Assembly: GCF_900104795.1 (NCBI RefSeq)
Contig: NZ_FNTG01000005.1
Location: 1 to 64,000 of the forward strand
DNA length: 64,000 nucleotides
Source: Burkholderia sp. WP9
GTDB taxonomy: Bacteria; Pseudomonadota; Gammaproteobacteria; Burkholderiales; Burkholderiaceae
Direction: 5' to 3'
How positions within the stretch are numbered: the stretch's first letter is position 1; each line of letters opens with the position of its first letter. Positions 18,117-26,767 of this stretch are shown here, piece by piece. The translations under genes were made by a program, and so were the position numbers. The notes beneath the pieces were generated by a model. The model saw only the letters and a program-made list of their open reading frames with translations, was not told where the DNA came from and did not search any database.

Positions 18117-19466
18117 TCACAACGTACGTGCGAGCGCCGGGGAGAACCGCCGCAACGCTCCTTTTAAAAGGACCAGATTGTCTGTGACAGCCTCGGTGAC
18201 GATGCGCGGAGCATCGACAGCCGGGAGAGCCGACGACGAGGTCGCCCGACAACGCGCTTGGGCAAATGCTTCGAGATCATCCGGCTGTGCTGGTCGGATC
18301 TTTCCGTTCTGGAGTGCCTTCGCGAATCGCAGTTGCCATTGACCCGCTTCGCGACGTGCGACGCCCTCCTCCGAGTTGTAGACCGACAGCGACTGTCCGT
18401 CAGCATCGAGGACGAGCTTGCGCTCACCGGCAGCGTCGACGAAGGTCTGACCCGCGACTTGGCGAACCAGCGACTCGGCGGCCTCTTGATCCTCGACCGC
18501 AGCACGCGCCGCCTTTTGCTCTGCATACCGGGTGCGGATCTGGAATGAGAAATCGGCGGTGCTGGTCAGCAGGGCGCGCAGATAGCAGATGGGCCGCTTG
18601 GCTTTCTTGAGATGCTCCCACGTTGCTTCGACAACGTCAGACAGACGCTTGCCCTGCTCACGTGCTTCGCGCATCAGTTTGAAAATCAAGAAATCCCGAA
18701 AACCCAGGGACTGCAGACGCTGAAGATCCACAGGCACTTGCCCCGGTTGTCTCTTTTGCAAAGAGGTGGGGGAAAGATTCTTATATATACCACCGTCTGC
18801 CACCTTGGCAGACCGATAGGAAAATGCTTCAGCCGCGACGGTACCGGCTTGCTGAGCTCTGGGATTGGTGCTGGATGAATCCACCGAATCAGTCTTTGCT
18901 TTGACTGGCTGAACAGCCGGGATTGGCTCCGCTGCCAGCCCGAGAATGATGGCGGCACGTTCGGTCAGGTGAAGATAGGCGCGACCAAAGAGACCCGCCT
19001 GCACATATCGGCGTTGCGGTGGCCGGTCGATTAGACCTGCGGTTTCTAGGTCATCGAGGCTTCGGTAGAACGTCCGTTCCGACTGCATCGACCGTTCGGT
19101 CAGCAGCTCACGTCGGGCGTAGATATGACCGAACGGGTTAGAGGCGTCAACGGTGCGTGCAAGTGCAGCCAACACGAACCGTGCCCGGGCAGGGATCCCA
19201 TCGAGGCGCGAAGCGCGATGGACGGCCCGCAGGATGACCCACGGCAGGTTGACGGAATCGGAACGCAGAGCGATCACGTCGCTGTCCTCGGTTGCCTGAG
19301 GAGCAGGGGAAGCATCGACGTGTTCGGTTTCGGGGAAGTCCGGGCGTAACCCTACCTCGCCAGCAACGAAGTGTTGCGCGATAGACATATCCAGCGTCCA
19401 TTTCTTGAAAAATGGATGGAGTGCGCTTGACTGTCTTATTCGATCGGCTACACTTCGAGGTGTCAA
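18117..19466 (-). CDS. Plasmid replication initiator (Burkholderia replicon type)
   Basis: This is a protein of about 449 residues. The winged-helix part reads ARFVLAALARTVDASNPFGH, IYARRELLTERSMQSERTFY and RAYLHLTERAAIILGL. A second conserved block reads KRQPGQVPVDLQRLQSLGFR and FLIFKLMREAREQGKRLSDV. Similar proteins next to parAB in Burkholderia secondary replicons are often labelled replication protein O-like. The start is uncertain. TTG 19466 keeps the plausible segment ADRIRQSSALHPFFKKW and lies 3 bp after the stop of a leader frame. ATG 19388 (MSIAQHF) is the alternative. It follows parA and parB on the same strand after a 190-bp control region with an antisense RNA. A broken homologue lies at 22.5-23.4 kb. 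Confidence 0.75.
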   Translation of the reverse strand: MTPRSVADRIRQSSALHPFFKKWTLDMSIAQHFVAGEVGLRPDFPETEHVDASPAPQATEDSDVIALRSDSVNLPWVILRAVHRASRLDGIPARARFVLAALARTVDASNPFGHIYARRELLTERSMQSERTFYRSLDDLETAGLIDRPPQRRYVQAGLFGRAYLHLTERAAIILGLAAEPIPAVQPVKAKTDSVDSSSTNPRAQQAGTVAAEAFSYRSAKVADGGIYKNLSPTSLQKRQPGQVPVDLQRLQSLGFRDFLIFKLMREAREQGKRLSDVVEATWEHLKKAKRPICYLRALLTSTADFSFQIRTRYAEQKAARAAVEDQEAAESLVRQVAGQTFVDAAGERKLVLDADGQSLSVYNSEEGVARREAGQWQLRFAKALQNGKIRPAQPDDLEAFAQARCRATSSSALPAVDAPRIVTEAVTDNLVLLKGALRRFSPALARTL

Positions 19467-19564
19467 CGCTCAACCCGATTTGCAGTCGGGAAGCGCAGCC
19501 GGGCGAGTGAACAGCAAGCCCGTATTCAAAAGCCTCCAGCGCCAACTGGAGGCTTTTGTCTTTT
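19427..19564 (+). ncRNA. Candidate countertranscribed RNA controlling rep
   Basis: On the strand opposite rep, a sigma70-like promoter is visible: TTGACT (19427-19432), 16 bp, TACACT (19449-19454). About 100 nt downstream is a strong intrinsic terminator: AAAAGCCTCCAG (19528-19539), loop CGCCAA, CTGGAGGCTTTT (19546-19557), then GTCTTTT. The RNA (about 19461-19563) would be fully antisense to the rep leader. The matching loop in the rep mRNA is UUGGCG, the loop motif known from IncI/IncB-type plasmid copy control. Size, layout and loop all fit a copy-number antisense RNA. No expression data. Confidence 0.65.
19528..19564 (+). terminator. Rho-independent terminator / antisense target hairpin
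   Basis: A perfect 12-bp stem with a 6-nt loop is followed by TTTTGTCTTTT on the + strand. On the minus strand the same hairpin presents the loop UUGGCG in the rep leader, so the site would serve both as the end of the antisense RNA and as its target. Confidence 0.8.
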
Positions 19565-19626
19565 ATGCCCTGTGATCAATTCATCTTGTTATTCCTTTTC
19601 GCGTCGAACTGAAGCCGCTCGAGAAA

Positions 19627-19650
19627 GATTCAAAGTTCAAAGTCATTGAT
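19627..19650. repeat. 24-bp direct repeat, copy 1
   Basis: An exact 24-bp sequence lies just beyond the parB stop and recurs at 22146-22169 in the same orientation. The similarity extends another 20 bp with ACTATTTTTCGG in common. The two copies bracket parAB, so the 3' end of a parB-like gene and its downstream sequence were probably duplicated. Confidence 0.8.
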
Positions 19651-19659
19651 CTTAAACAA

Positions 19660-20688
19660 CTATTTTTCGGTAACCTCTGTCTGCTCCGTCTGAGCTGCCG
19701 CTGCGCGCTGCTCCAGAACCTCCTTCAGCGCCGACTGGGCCGCTTGAGCTTCAGTCTCCGACTGGAACTCAAGCCGCACGACATTCTTGGCCTGACGCAC
19801 ATCACAGTACGTGCCCCGCCCTGCCTTGACCTTGAAAGACGTCGCCGCAGACGTCACCTTCTGCTTCGCGGGGTCCGCGCTTGCGAACTTCACCGCCTGT
19901 CTTTCATCCAGCTCTTTGTTCGCCAGCCGCTGGGCTGCAAGCACAACCCGATCTGCCTTTCCGGTTCTGACCAAGCGCGCCAACGCATAGCCAGAAGTCG
20001 CGCCCATGAGGGCAGGCTTCTCGTTCAGAAGAGTCAGAACTTCAGCCGGGAGATCGTCAAACGCCATCAGTGCGGAAACCACCGATTCGTTCACCCCGGC
20101 CTGCTCTGCCATCTTGGCCTGGGTCATGTCCGGAAAGCGTTGGCGGATGTCCTTGAAGCCGAGGTACTTCTCATAGTCGGTCAGGTCTGACTGCAACAGA
20201 TTCGCGTAGAACGCAGCGAGCGCCGCTTCGTCCTCGCTCGAATCGTCGTCCAGTACGCAGTCGATTTCTAGCCGACCCAGTTCCCGATAGGAATCCGTGC
20301 GCCAGTGTCCCGAGACGATTTCAAAGCCGCCTTCGACGCGAGGCCGGATGCCAACAGGCGTGGCCAACTTGTTGTGCCGGAGGTTCTCGCGCAGTTCGGC
20401 GAACGCCTCCGGCGACTTGTAGCGCCGCCGGCCCGGGACTTCGTGCAGGTCGGTCAAGGGCACTTTCATCGAGCCCTTGCCACTGCGTTTGGCCTCTTCC
20501 AGTTCCGTTTGCAGTTGCTGGATCCTTTCTTGATACTCACGTGCTTCGAGGCGGAAGGCGCCCAATTGCGCCGGCATGGTCGCCGCGCGTGGCGCTGCCT
20601 CGGGAGGGCGCGCCGCAGCCGCAGACTCTGCTCTGTCGGCGACCCCAGCCGTGCGCGCCATCAGGCGTTCCTTCAACTTACTCGACAT
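19660..20688 (-). CDS. parB: ParB-family partition protein
   Basis: This 342-aa protein has a ParB/sulfiredoxin-type domain (VPLTDLHEVPGRRRY at about 99-113, and FEIVSGHWRTDSYRELG, with GHWR in place of the usual GERR/GHRR box). A KorB/ParB HTH follows (MTQAKMAEQAGVNESVVSAL, about 193-212), then a C-terminal dimerisation region ending in VTEK. It binds centromere (parS) DNA and works with ParA to segregate the replicon. Its start codon overlaps the parA stop by 11 bp. The sequence just after its stop is duplicated beyond parA at 22146. Confidence 0.9.
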   Translation of the reverse strand: MSSKLKERLMARTAGVADRAESAAAARPPEAAPRAATMPAQLGAFRLEAREYQERIQQLQTELEEAKRSGKGSMKVPLTDLHEVPGRRRYKSPEAFAELRENLRHNKLATPVGIRPRVEGGFEIVSGHWRTDSYRELGRLEIDCVLDDDSSEDEAALAAFYANLLQSDLTDYEKYLGFKDIRQRFPDMTQAKMAEQAGVNESVVSALMAFDDLPAEVLTLLNEKPALMGATSGYALARLVRTGKADRVVLAAQRLANKELDERQAVKFASADPAKQKVTSAATSFKVKAGRGTYCDVRQAKNVVRLEFQSETEAQAAQSALKEVLEQRAAAAQTEQTEVTEK

Positions 20689-21889
20689 TCGCTTTCTCCT
20701 TCACCTTCAGCAACTGCGCGGCCCACGCACCTTGAATATGCCCTTCGATCTCGTCGACCATGGCATCGAACGAATCAATGGCGCGGCTGTACTGACCCAA
20801 GGCCTGAACGTCGTAGATTGTTTTGAACTCGGCTGCTGCGTTCTTGACCACGTCCGAATCCTGAATCTCTGCGCGACCCAGCAACTCCGGGTAGGTTTGC
20901 TGAATCCATGACCGAACGACGTCGGTGGCGTCAACCCGCGGCTTCACCTTCGAGAGGAAGATGCTGATAAAAGCAAATTCCTTCTGCACGTCGCGGTCGT
21001 CGGCCAAGGCTTTGAACAGGTCTGCGAACTGCCGAAAAAACGACGCGCTCGAAGCATAGTCGAGAGTCTCGGGCGGCAGCGGAACAATCAGGCCGTCGCT
21101 CGACATGAAACAGCTGGTCGCGAGGTAGGCAAGGCTCGGCGGTGTATCGATCACGATCACGTCGTACTTCTCGCGGATCGGACCCATCGCCCGTTCCAGA
21201 ACCTGCCAGAACTGGTAGTTCGGATCCTTCGACTGCCGGTTCGGCAGGTAGAAATCCGCGCCAAACAGAGCAGGGCAAGCCGGGATGAAATCCAGGTTGT
21301 CCCAGTAGCTCGGAAGGATGGCGTAGTTCAGGTCCGGCTGTTCCTCGTAGACGAGCGGCATCACCGTCATTTCTTCGGTGACTTCCGGCGTAGGAACGTA
21401 GCCCATGAGCGTTGTCGACGAAGCCTGTGGATCGAGGTCGATCAGCAGAACTTTGTGACCATGAAGGGTCAGGCCCTGAGCGATTGCCACAGCGCTGGTC
21501 GTTTTGCCAACGCCGCCCTTGAAATTCCCGATGGCCATCGCGAGGCCGAGCGCCCCTTCCGGACGGCGCTTGTACGGCGCCGCGAGACGAATGAACTGCT
21601 GTGCTTCCGCGAGCGTGAACTCACGATTGCGTCCATTGCCGGTAAGGGTGCCAGTGGGATACTCTCCCTTTTTGTTACCCCGTGTACACAGGTACTGGAT
21701 CTGGGTGCGCTCGATCTTGCACAGCTTGGCCAGTCGCGACGCCGTGAGCATTGGCGCCATCTTTCTGGGCCAAGGCTCCAGGAGGTCGTCGCGTAGCTGC
21801 GCGAGCGTCGCCTCTGCCCGGTCAGCAATGGCGATCAGTTGGTCGATACCAATTGCCTTGCGAGGCGGCGGTAGTTCCTTAGTAACCAT
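20678..21889 (-). CDS. parA: ParA-family partition ATPase
   Basis: This 403-aa Walker-type ATPase has the deviant Walker A KGGVGKTT at residues 124-131, LIDLDPQASS in switch I and VIVIDTPPSL as Walker B. The extra N-terminal 110 residues carry a MerR-like HTH (TASRLAKLCKIERTQIQYLC), the mark of type Ia ParA proteins that repress their own promoter. ATG 21889 has AGG upstream at good distance; an ATG at 21916 would add nine residues. It drives plasmid segregation with the ParB encoded next to it. Palindromic sites at 21913-22000 lie in its promoter region. Confidence 0.9.
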   Translation of the reverse strand: MVTKELPPPRKAIGIDQLIAIADRAEATLAQLRDDLLEPWPRKMAPMLTASRLAKLCKIERTQIQYLCTRGNKKGEYPTGTLTGNGRNREFTLAEAQQFIRLAAPYKRRPEGALGLAMAIGNFKGGVGKTTSAVAIAQGLTLHGHKVLLIDLDPQASSTTLMGYVPTPEVTEEMTVMPLVYEEQPDLNYAILPSYWDNLDFIPACPALFGADFYLPNRQSKDPNYQFWQVLERAMGPIREKYDVIVIDTPPSLAYLATSCFMSSDGLIVPLPPETLDYASSASFFRQFADLFKALADDRDVQKEFAFISIFLSKVKPRVDATDVVRSWIQQTYPELLGRAEIQDSDVVKNAAAEFKTIYDVQALGQYSRAIDSFDAMVDEIEGHIQGAWAAQLLKVKEKANVE

Positions 21890-21912
21890 GAGGTACCTGC
21901 GAATTGGTGTTG

Positions 21913-22000
21913 TCATCGAAAACCGCGAAAATCACCAAAGTTCGATGACGCGCGATTTTGGCGAATAATAGCCGGTAAACTCGTAAACTTGAAGGTTTAC
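21913..22000 (-). promoter_or_regulatory. Candidate ParA operator / parS cluster
   Basis: Two inverted repeats lie just upstream of parA: TCATCGAA (21913-21920) with TTCGATGA (21941-21948), and GTAAAC (21983-21988) with GTTTAC (21995-22000). An extra GTAAAC lies at 21975-21980. Type Ia ParA proteins bind such repeats to autoregulate, and ParB centromeres are also palindromic. Which is which cannot be told here. Confidence 0.5.
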
Positions 22001-22145
22001 TTTAGGTATTTGTTGCGAGACCAATCACACAAGGATTCCGAATCCGCGCGCGGGGTAGTTGGGCAGGGGGTAGAAACCGCCAGATTTGAGTAATTAAAAT
22101 GTAAGAAGACCGTGCGCAAGACTGGAACGTGCGCTCAACCGACCG

Positions 22146-22169
22146 GATTCAAAGTTCAAAGTCATTGAT
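22146..22169. repeat. 24-bp direct repeat, copy 2
   Basis: Second exact copy of the repeat at 19627-19650. Here it stands between parA and the broken rep copy, without an intact parB beside it. It contains two TTTGAA units spaced by 7 bp, so a role as a short iteron is possible but not shown. Confidence 0.8.
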
Positions 22170-22464
22170 TTCTTTAGGACTATTTTTTCGGAAGCGCCAG
22201 TCTTTGCGCCGCTTCGGTGTGCTTTCTATGACTCCCGCGCGGGCGGCTTTCTGGCTGCGTCCTTGACTCTGCGTTCGTCGTTCGGCTTCTCGCTCGTCCA
22301 CGCCATGCCGAAACACACCGGCGATGACGCAAATCATCTTATCGTTCGTATCGTCGTTTCCCATCCGCCCGGCTTTGCAACTCCCGTCAGTCGCGTTCCT
22401 ACGTTCTCAATTACAAAACCCGCGCAACCTGTAGCTATGCATTCGCCGAATTCGCTTGCGACAC

Positions 22465-23370
22465 CACCAATCTCCCGTGAATCATCTTTCGTGCCGCGCA
22501 TTTGCAGGGCGTCCCCGTCTGTGCCCGCGCCTGCTCTCCGTCCTCGCCCGCACTGTCGACGTTTATCGCCCTTACGCCACGATATACGCGCGCCGCGAAC
22601 TCGGCCGCCTACTTCCATCTCACCGAGCAGGCTACCGACCTGCTCGGTCTCGTCGAACTCCCGGCCACCGCCAGCGCCGGATCACCACGAGGTAGTCGCC
22701 CCGGCGGTCCTTTCCTTGCCGCAGCCGACTGCCAGCATGGCGGACGGTGCTATCTCTATCATCAAAAGAGACAACCCGGCCAGCTCCCCAGTGACCTCGA
22801 GCGCCCTCGCCGCCTAGGATTTCATGAATTCCTGGTCTTCAAACTCATGCGCGAAGCACGCCAGCACCAGAAGCTGCTTTCCGATGTGGTCGACGTCGCC
22901 TAGGAGCATCTCAGCAAGGCCGAGCGCCCCATCAACCACCTGCGCGCGCTGCTGCGCTCGACTGCTGATTTCGCCTGGCAAGCCCGCAACAAACGGCAGG
23001 CAGCGGCCAAACGACACGAGACCGACCAGGAAGCACTCCGGGTCGCCACCGCGGTCCAGGTGTGACCGGCGGGGTCTTCTTCGACTGCAGTACCTCGCGA
23101 CGGATCTGTGTGGCCGGCGATGCCGGTACGGTCACCGTCCACGAATGCGGGGAGGCCGCACCACGCGTCAGCGGCGGAAACTGGCAGGTAGATTTCGTTG
23201 CCGCGATCTACAGCGGGCACTTGGTTCCCGCTACGCCGGAGCGCGAGGCAGCATTCGAAGGCAAGCGTCAGCGGGGCAGAGAGGACCGGCAGGCGGCAAC
23301 GCGTCTCCAGCCCGCCCACGCGATGCTGCCGGTCCTCATCGAGGCGGCAGGCGAACGCTTGCCGAGATGA
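22465..23370 (+). pseudogene. Decayed second copy of the replication initiator
   Basis: Spread over three frames, the + strand preserves the order of blocks of the rep at 18117-19466. The blocks are RTVDVYRPYATIYARREL, AYFHLTEQATDLLGL, KRQPGQLPSDLERPRRLGFH then EFLVFKLMREARQHQKLLSD, a TAG in place of the W codon before EHLSKAERPINHLRALLRST, and SGGNWQVDFVAAIYSG. Frameshifts and the in-frame stop make it non-functional. It faces away from the intact rep, on the other side of parAB. It differs substantially from the intact copy, so it looks like a separate acquisition or an old duplication. Confidence 0.75.
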
Positions 23371-23477
23371 CGAAGTTGCTGCGTGCGACCGTTGCCGGCG
23401 TTCGTACACAGTAACGCGGTTAGAGAGTGCGGGTCCCTGTTGGCGCGCGGACGCCTTGCACGCTTCAAAGGCAAAGC

Positions 23478-23494
23478 GTAGGATTAAATCCTAC
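23478..23494. promoter_or_regulatory. 17-bp palindromic operator of the second TA pair
   Basis: GTAGGATT and AATCCTAC surround a central A in a perfect palindrome ending about 20 bp upstream of the antitoxin start. Antitoxins of this class bind such sites and repress their own operon. Confidence 0.6.
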
Positions 23495-23515
23495 ACTCAG
23501 AAGGGAGACTTCCCC

Positions 23516-23794
23516 GTGCGCTCAACCCAACAATTCAGCATCACGCTGCCCAACGAAATGGCCGAGGCAGTCAGGTCCAAGGTGGCGGCAGGCGAATACG
23601 CGACGGAAAGCGAAGTGATCCGCGATGGACTCCGGGCGCTGCTCGCGCGCGACCGTGCAGTGGAAAGCTGGCTGCGCGAGCAGGTCGCGCCCGCCTACGA
23701 TGCGCTGAAGGCTGACCCATCCCGTGCCGTCGGGGTCGACCAGCTGCGCGCGTCGCTTGCCGCTGAACACCGCAAGGCCGTCGAAAAAGCGTAA
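23516..23794 (+). CDS. parD: ParD-family antitoxin
   Basis: This 92-aa protein opens VRSTQQFSITLPNEMAEAVR, the ribbon-helix-helix of ParD, followed by YATESEVIRDGLRALLARD and a charged tail. The GTG at 23516 has AGGGAG about 7 bp upstream. The stop codon overlaps the first base of the toxin gene, which implies translational coupling. The palindrome just upstream is the likely autoregulatory operator. Confidence 0.85.
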   Translation: MRSTQQFSITLPNEMAEAVRSKVAAGEYATESEVIRDGLRALLARDRAVESWLREQVAPAYDALKADPSRAVGVDQLRASLAAEHRKAVEKA

Positions 23795-24111
23795 TGTCCT
23801 ATACCGTCGTCTTTACACCGGAAGCGCAAGAACAGCTGCTCGAGCTTTATCGCTACATTGCGGCCACAGCCTCGCCGGCGACTGCGGAACACTATACAAG
23901 CGCAATCATTACGTACTGCGAAGAGTTGCGGACGTTTCCGCGTCGAGGCAATCGCCGGGATGACATTCGCGAGGGCCTGCGCGTCACGAATTACCGCAAG
24001 AGGGTAGTAATAGCTTTCGACGTCGACGCGGAGCAGGTCTCTGTGATCGGCATTTTCTACGGCGGACAGGACTACGAGACGGTCTTGCAGGATGACACCG
24101 ACGACTCCTGA
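23794..24111 (+). CDS. parE: ParE-family toxin
   Basis: This 105-aa protein has the ParE pattern: YTVVFTPEAQEQLLELYRYI, then GNRRDDIREGLRVTNYRKRV and VSVIGIFYGGQDYETVL. Family members inhibit DNA gyrase and are neutralised by ParD. It is the second ParE-like toxin within 7 kb, and the two pairs flank the rep-par module. Both frames are intact. Confidence 0.85.
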   Translation: MSYTVVFTPEAQEQLLELYRYIAATASPATAEHYTSAIITYCEELRTFPRRGNRRDDIREGLRVTNYRKRVVIAFDVDAEQVSVIGIFYGGQDYETVLQDDTDDS

Positions 24112-24346
24112 CTCAGCCTGCAAGGTTTCCCGCCCACGCTCCACAACAACTATATCGGCGAAGCCACTCCCGCTGTTTGTTTGAGCCGTCGAGGTAATCT
24201 AAAGAATCCTTGAAGCCACCCGATATTCGCAAGAGGCCTTTAGTACACGCACATCGTCGCGGGCGCTCAATCGCTCGACGTCTTGAGTCGTAACCGGTTG
24301 GCATAGAGAACATTAGTTGACGCCAAAAATTACAGGGTAGGTGGGC

Positions 24347-25382
24347 ATGTACCGATTCGAAAATTTCGACCTTATCATCGACGCGCGCAGCGAACGCGGA
24401 TACGCCGTGGATCACATCCCTGGGGCGATCAACCTATCCGTGGTCAGCAATGACGAATACGCCGAGGTCGGCACCCTCCATCGAACTGACAAAATGCGGG
24501 CGTATCTGATCGGCGTTTCCTATTCGCTGAAAAACATTTCACGTCGCCTTGACACCGTAATTGCGGCCCGCCCACGTCATGGCAGGGTGCTTGTGTATTG
24601 CTTTCGTGGCGGAAAGCGCAGTCGCCTTTGGTTTGATGCTCTCGATACGATCGGCTATAAGGTGGACAGCTTGCCGGGTGGCTGGAAGGGCTATCGACGT
24701 TGGGTCAACGAGCAACTGGCAACGCAGCCACGCGAGTTCTCGTATGTGGTCCTGTCAGGTTCGACAGGTTGTGGAAAGACTCGATTGCTCGATCAACTCG
24801 AAGCCGTCGGCGCGCAGGTGTTGAATCTGGAGGCGCTCGCGTCTCACCGGGGTTCGGTCATTGGTGCGATACCAGGTACGCCGCAGCCGACGCAGAAATA
24901 CTTTGATAGCCTGCTGCAACAGAAGCTTAGTACTTAGTACCTTCTCGCCCGGGCGCCCGGTGTGGGTGGAAGCAGAGAGCAAGAAGATTGGCAATGTACA
25001 GTTACCGCCGGCGCTGCTCGAAACAATGCATATGAAGGGCAAGCTTGTCTGCGTGAATACGCCGATGGCCCAGCGAGTCATATTGTGGCGACAGGATTAT
25101 CATCATTTCGAGAAAGATCCGGACGCCTTTGTATCGAAGCTCGCCTCTTTACGGAGCCATTTCGGAGGCAAAGAGTTTGCGATGTGGCAGGAAATGGCCA
25201 GATCACGGCAAATACCCGAGTTGTTCGAGCGGATCATGGTCGCGCACTACGATCCCGCCTATGCGCGTTCGACGCGGCGCAGTTATTCCGCACTTGCCGA
25301 TGCACCAGTCATTGACTTGCAGGAACTGTCGCCTGACAGTCTCCGCGCCGTGGCGCTTGCGCTCATTCAGCGCTTCGGCTAA
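24347..25382 (+). pseudogene. mnmH: tRNA 2-selenouridine synthase, frameshifted by a 7-bp tandem duplication
   Basis: The first frame gives a rhodanese domain (FDLIIDARSERGYAVDHIPG; active-site loop VLVYCFRGGKRS) and a P-loop (VLSGSTGCGKTRLL), then stops at 24937. The rest continues in another frame from STFSPGRPVWVEAESKKIGN to the end at 25382. The break is an exact tandem repeat, TTAGTAC TTAGTAC, at 24927-24940. Reading one copy only restores QKLSTFSPG, the expected family sequence. MnmH converts the wobble 2-thiouridine of tRNA to selenouridine. The gene is either recently dead or switchable by slippage. Confidence 0.85.
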
Positions 25383-25641
25383 ACGGCCCTTGTCTAAAGT
25401 TCGCTGAAACCGTTTCATCGCCAGTTACCCCCGCGATACAGGCGGGATAGGGCATATTTGCCACATCATTTATGCAATAAACATAGGTGTGCAGAGAAAA
25501 TTCCGCCTTGTAGCAGTAGGCACCTTTCTTCTTGTTTCCGTTTGTAACTGAATTGGCGGAGGCAAAGGAAGGGCGCGTATGGTCATATCTTATGAATTGA
25601 TCTAATCGGGACAGATTGACTGATTGGGATTTTTTCGGAAT
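25383..25641. other. Intergenic region before the orphan HTH gene
   Basis: 259 bp with lower GC than its surroundings and no gene. It probably holds the promoter of the gene starting at 25642. No clear repeat or terminator stands out. Confidence 0.4.
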
Positions 25642-26691
25642 ATGACCACGACAATCGAAGACCGCATGATCTTGCTCCTGAATGAGCAGGCACGCCTCGC
25701 GCCAGATGAAGACGAAAGGCCAGAGGGGGCGTTGCGCAGGGCATTCGGTACGCTGCTCGCGAGGCCCGAGCCTGGCCGGGGTTACTTGGAACGGCTGACG
25801 GGATACACCCGTATTTCCGTTCAGCGCTGGCGTAAGGTGTTTCATCGTCGACAACGACCCACGCCAGACATGATCGAGGCGCTTGCGCGTCTTTTCCCGC
25901 ACTATGCTTTCTGGCTTGTCACCGGCATTACAGACGCGGCTAATGGCCATGCTGCACCGGATAACGCGCAAACATTTCCGGAGCGCCTGTATGCGCAGTC
26001 AGATGGCGCATCCCAGTATTTCCGCAAATCACTGGTTCTATTTCGCAGACTATTCGAGGAGTCGGGCGTCAATCTGGAGGATGACCATCAGCGCATGTAT
26101 GCGGCGGAGCGCACTAGGCCGCTCGCTCACTGGCACGACAGCCCGCTTGTCGATGCCGCTTACCGGATCTCTCAATCGAGGGAGTACTGCGAACTGCGTG
26201 AGATCTGGGAGTCCCGCGAGAAGTACCGGGCTGATGACCTGAAACGCATTTGGCCAACATCCCCTGACGATCGGCCGTGGGTTCAGCGCACCAAGGATGC
26301 AAAGGAACAGGGGCTTTCGTTTCCCATACTCGGCGTCGATCCCCGCACAGCGCACCAGAACCATTGCGATCTTTACTACGTTCCGCGAGCGCCTTCCCCA
26401 ACGCGCTTCGCATTGAGCGTTCTAAACACAGCGCCGGCGGAGTTGACTGGCGAGGAGTTGGAGCGTCTGCGGACGTGGCTGAAGCAGCTGCAGGACGATG
26501 ACCTGTCCGTGTTCTTTCAGTATCTCGAGCATCACGGCATCGACCGCGAGTTAATTTTCCCGTGGGAGCCCGGAACCATTCGATTCGCGTGGCTCGGGAT
26601 GGCCGAGTCCGAGATAGACCGGTTCGTCAATTACGTGCAAAGACTGCGTTCGAGTCGACCGCGCGATGCGTATCCAGCACGGGCCGGATGA
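25642..26691 (+). CDS. Hypothetical protein with N-terminal HTH-like region
   Basis: I do not recognise this 349-aa protein. Residues about 40-90 (LERLTGYTRISVQRWRKVFH, then TPDMIEALARLFPHYAFWLV) look like an XRE-style helix-turn-helix with the HYAFWLVTG tail common in short phage-type repressors. The remainder is hydrophilic and tryptophan-rich and contains EELERLRTWLKQLQDDDLSV. ATG 25642 is the first sound start. It is followed closely by three small genes and a LuxR gene on the same strand, so it may be part of that unit. Confidence 0.65.
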   Translation: MTTTIEDRMILLLNEQARLAPDEDERPEGALRRAFGTLLARPEPGRGYLERLTGYTRISVQRWRKVFHRRQRPTPDMIEALARLFPHYAFWLVTGITDAANGHAAPDNAQTFPERLYAQSDGASQYFRKSLVLFRRLFEESGVNLEDDHQRMYAAERTRPLAHWHDSPLVDAAYRISQSREYCELREIWESREKYRADDLKRIWPTSPDDRPWVQRTKDAKEQGLSFPILGVDPRTAHQNHCDLYYVPRAPSPTRFALSVLNTAPAELTGEELERLRTWLKQLQDDDLSVFFQYLEHHGIDRELIFPWEPGTIRFAWLGMAESEIDRFVNYVQRLRSSRPRDAYPARAG

Positions 26692-26767
26692 AGGCTGGCT
26701 CTGCGCTTGGGTGCATGAGTGGCCCGGCGATTCGTCGGCGTTAAGGTGATTTCTTGGATTGGGAACT

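Noticed and set aside
19147..19545. 132-codon minus-strand frame overlapping the rep start
   Set aside because: It could be a leader ORF at its beginning, but most of it is an alternative frame of rep. Only the control hairpin and promoter were kept as supported.
22149..22364. 71-codon minus-strand frame ending at the 24-bp repeat
   Set aside because: It is basic and low in complexity without a ribosome-binding site. Its end coincides with a duplicated parB-downstream sequence, so a remnant is more likely than a gene.
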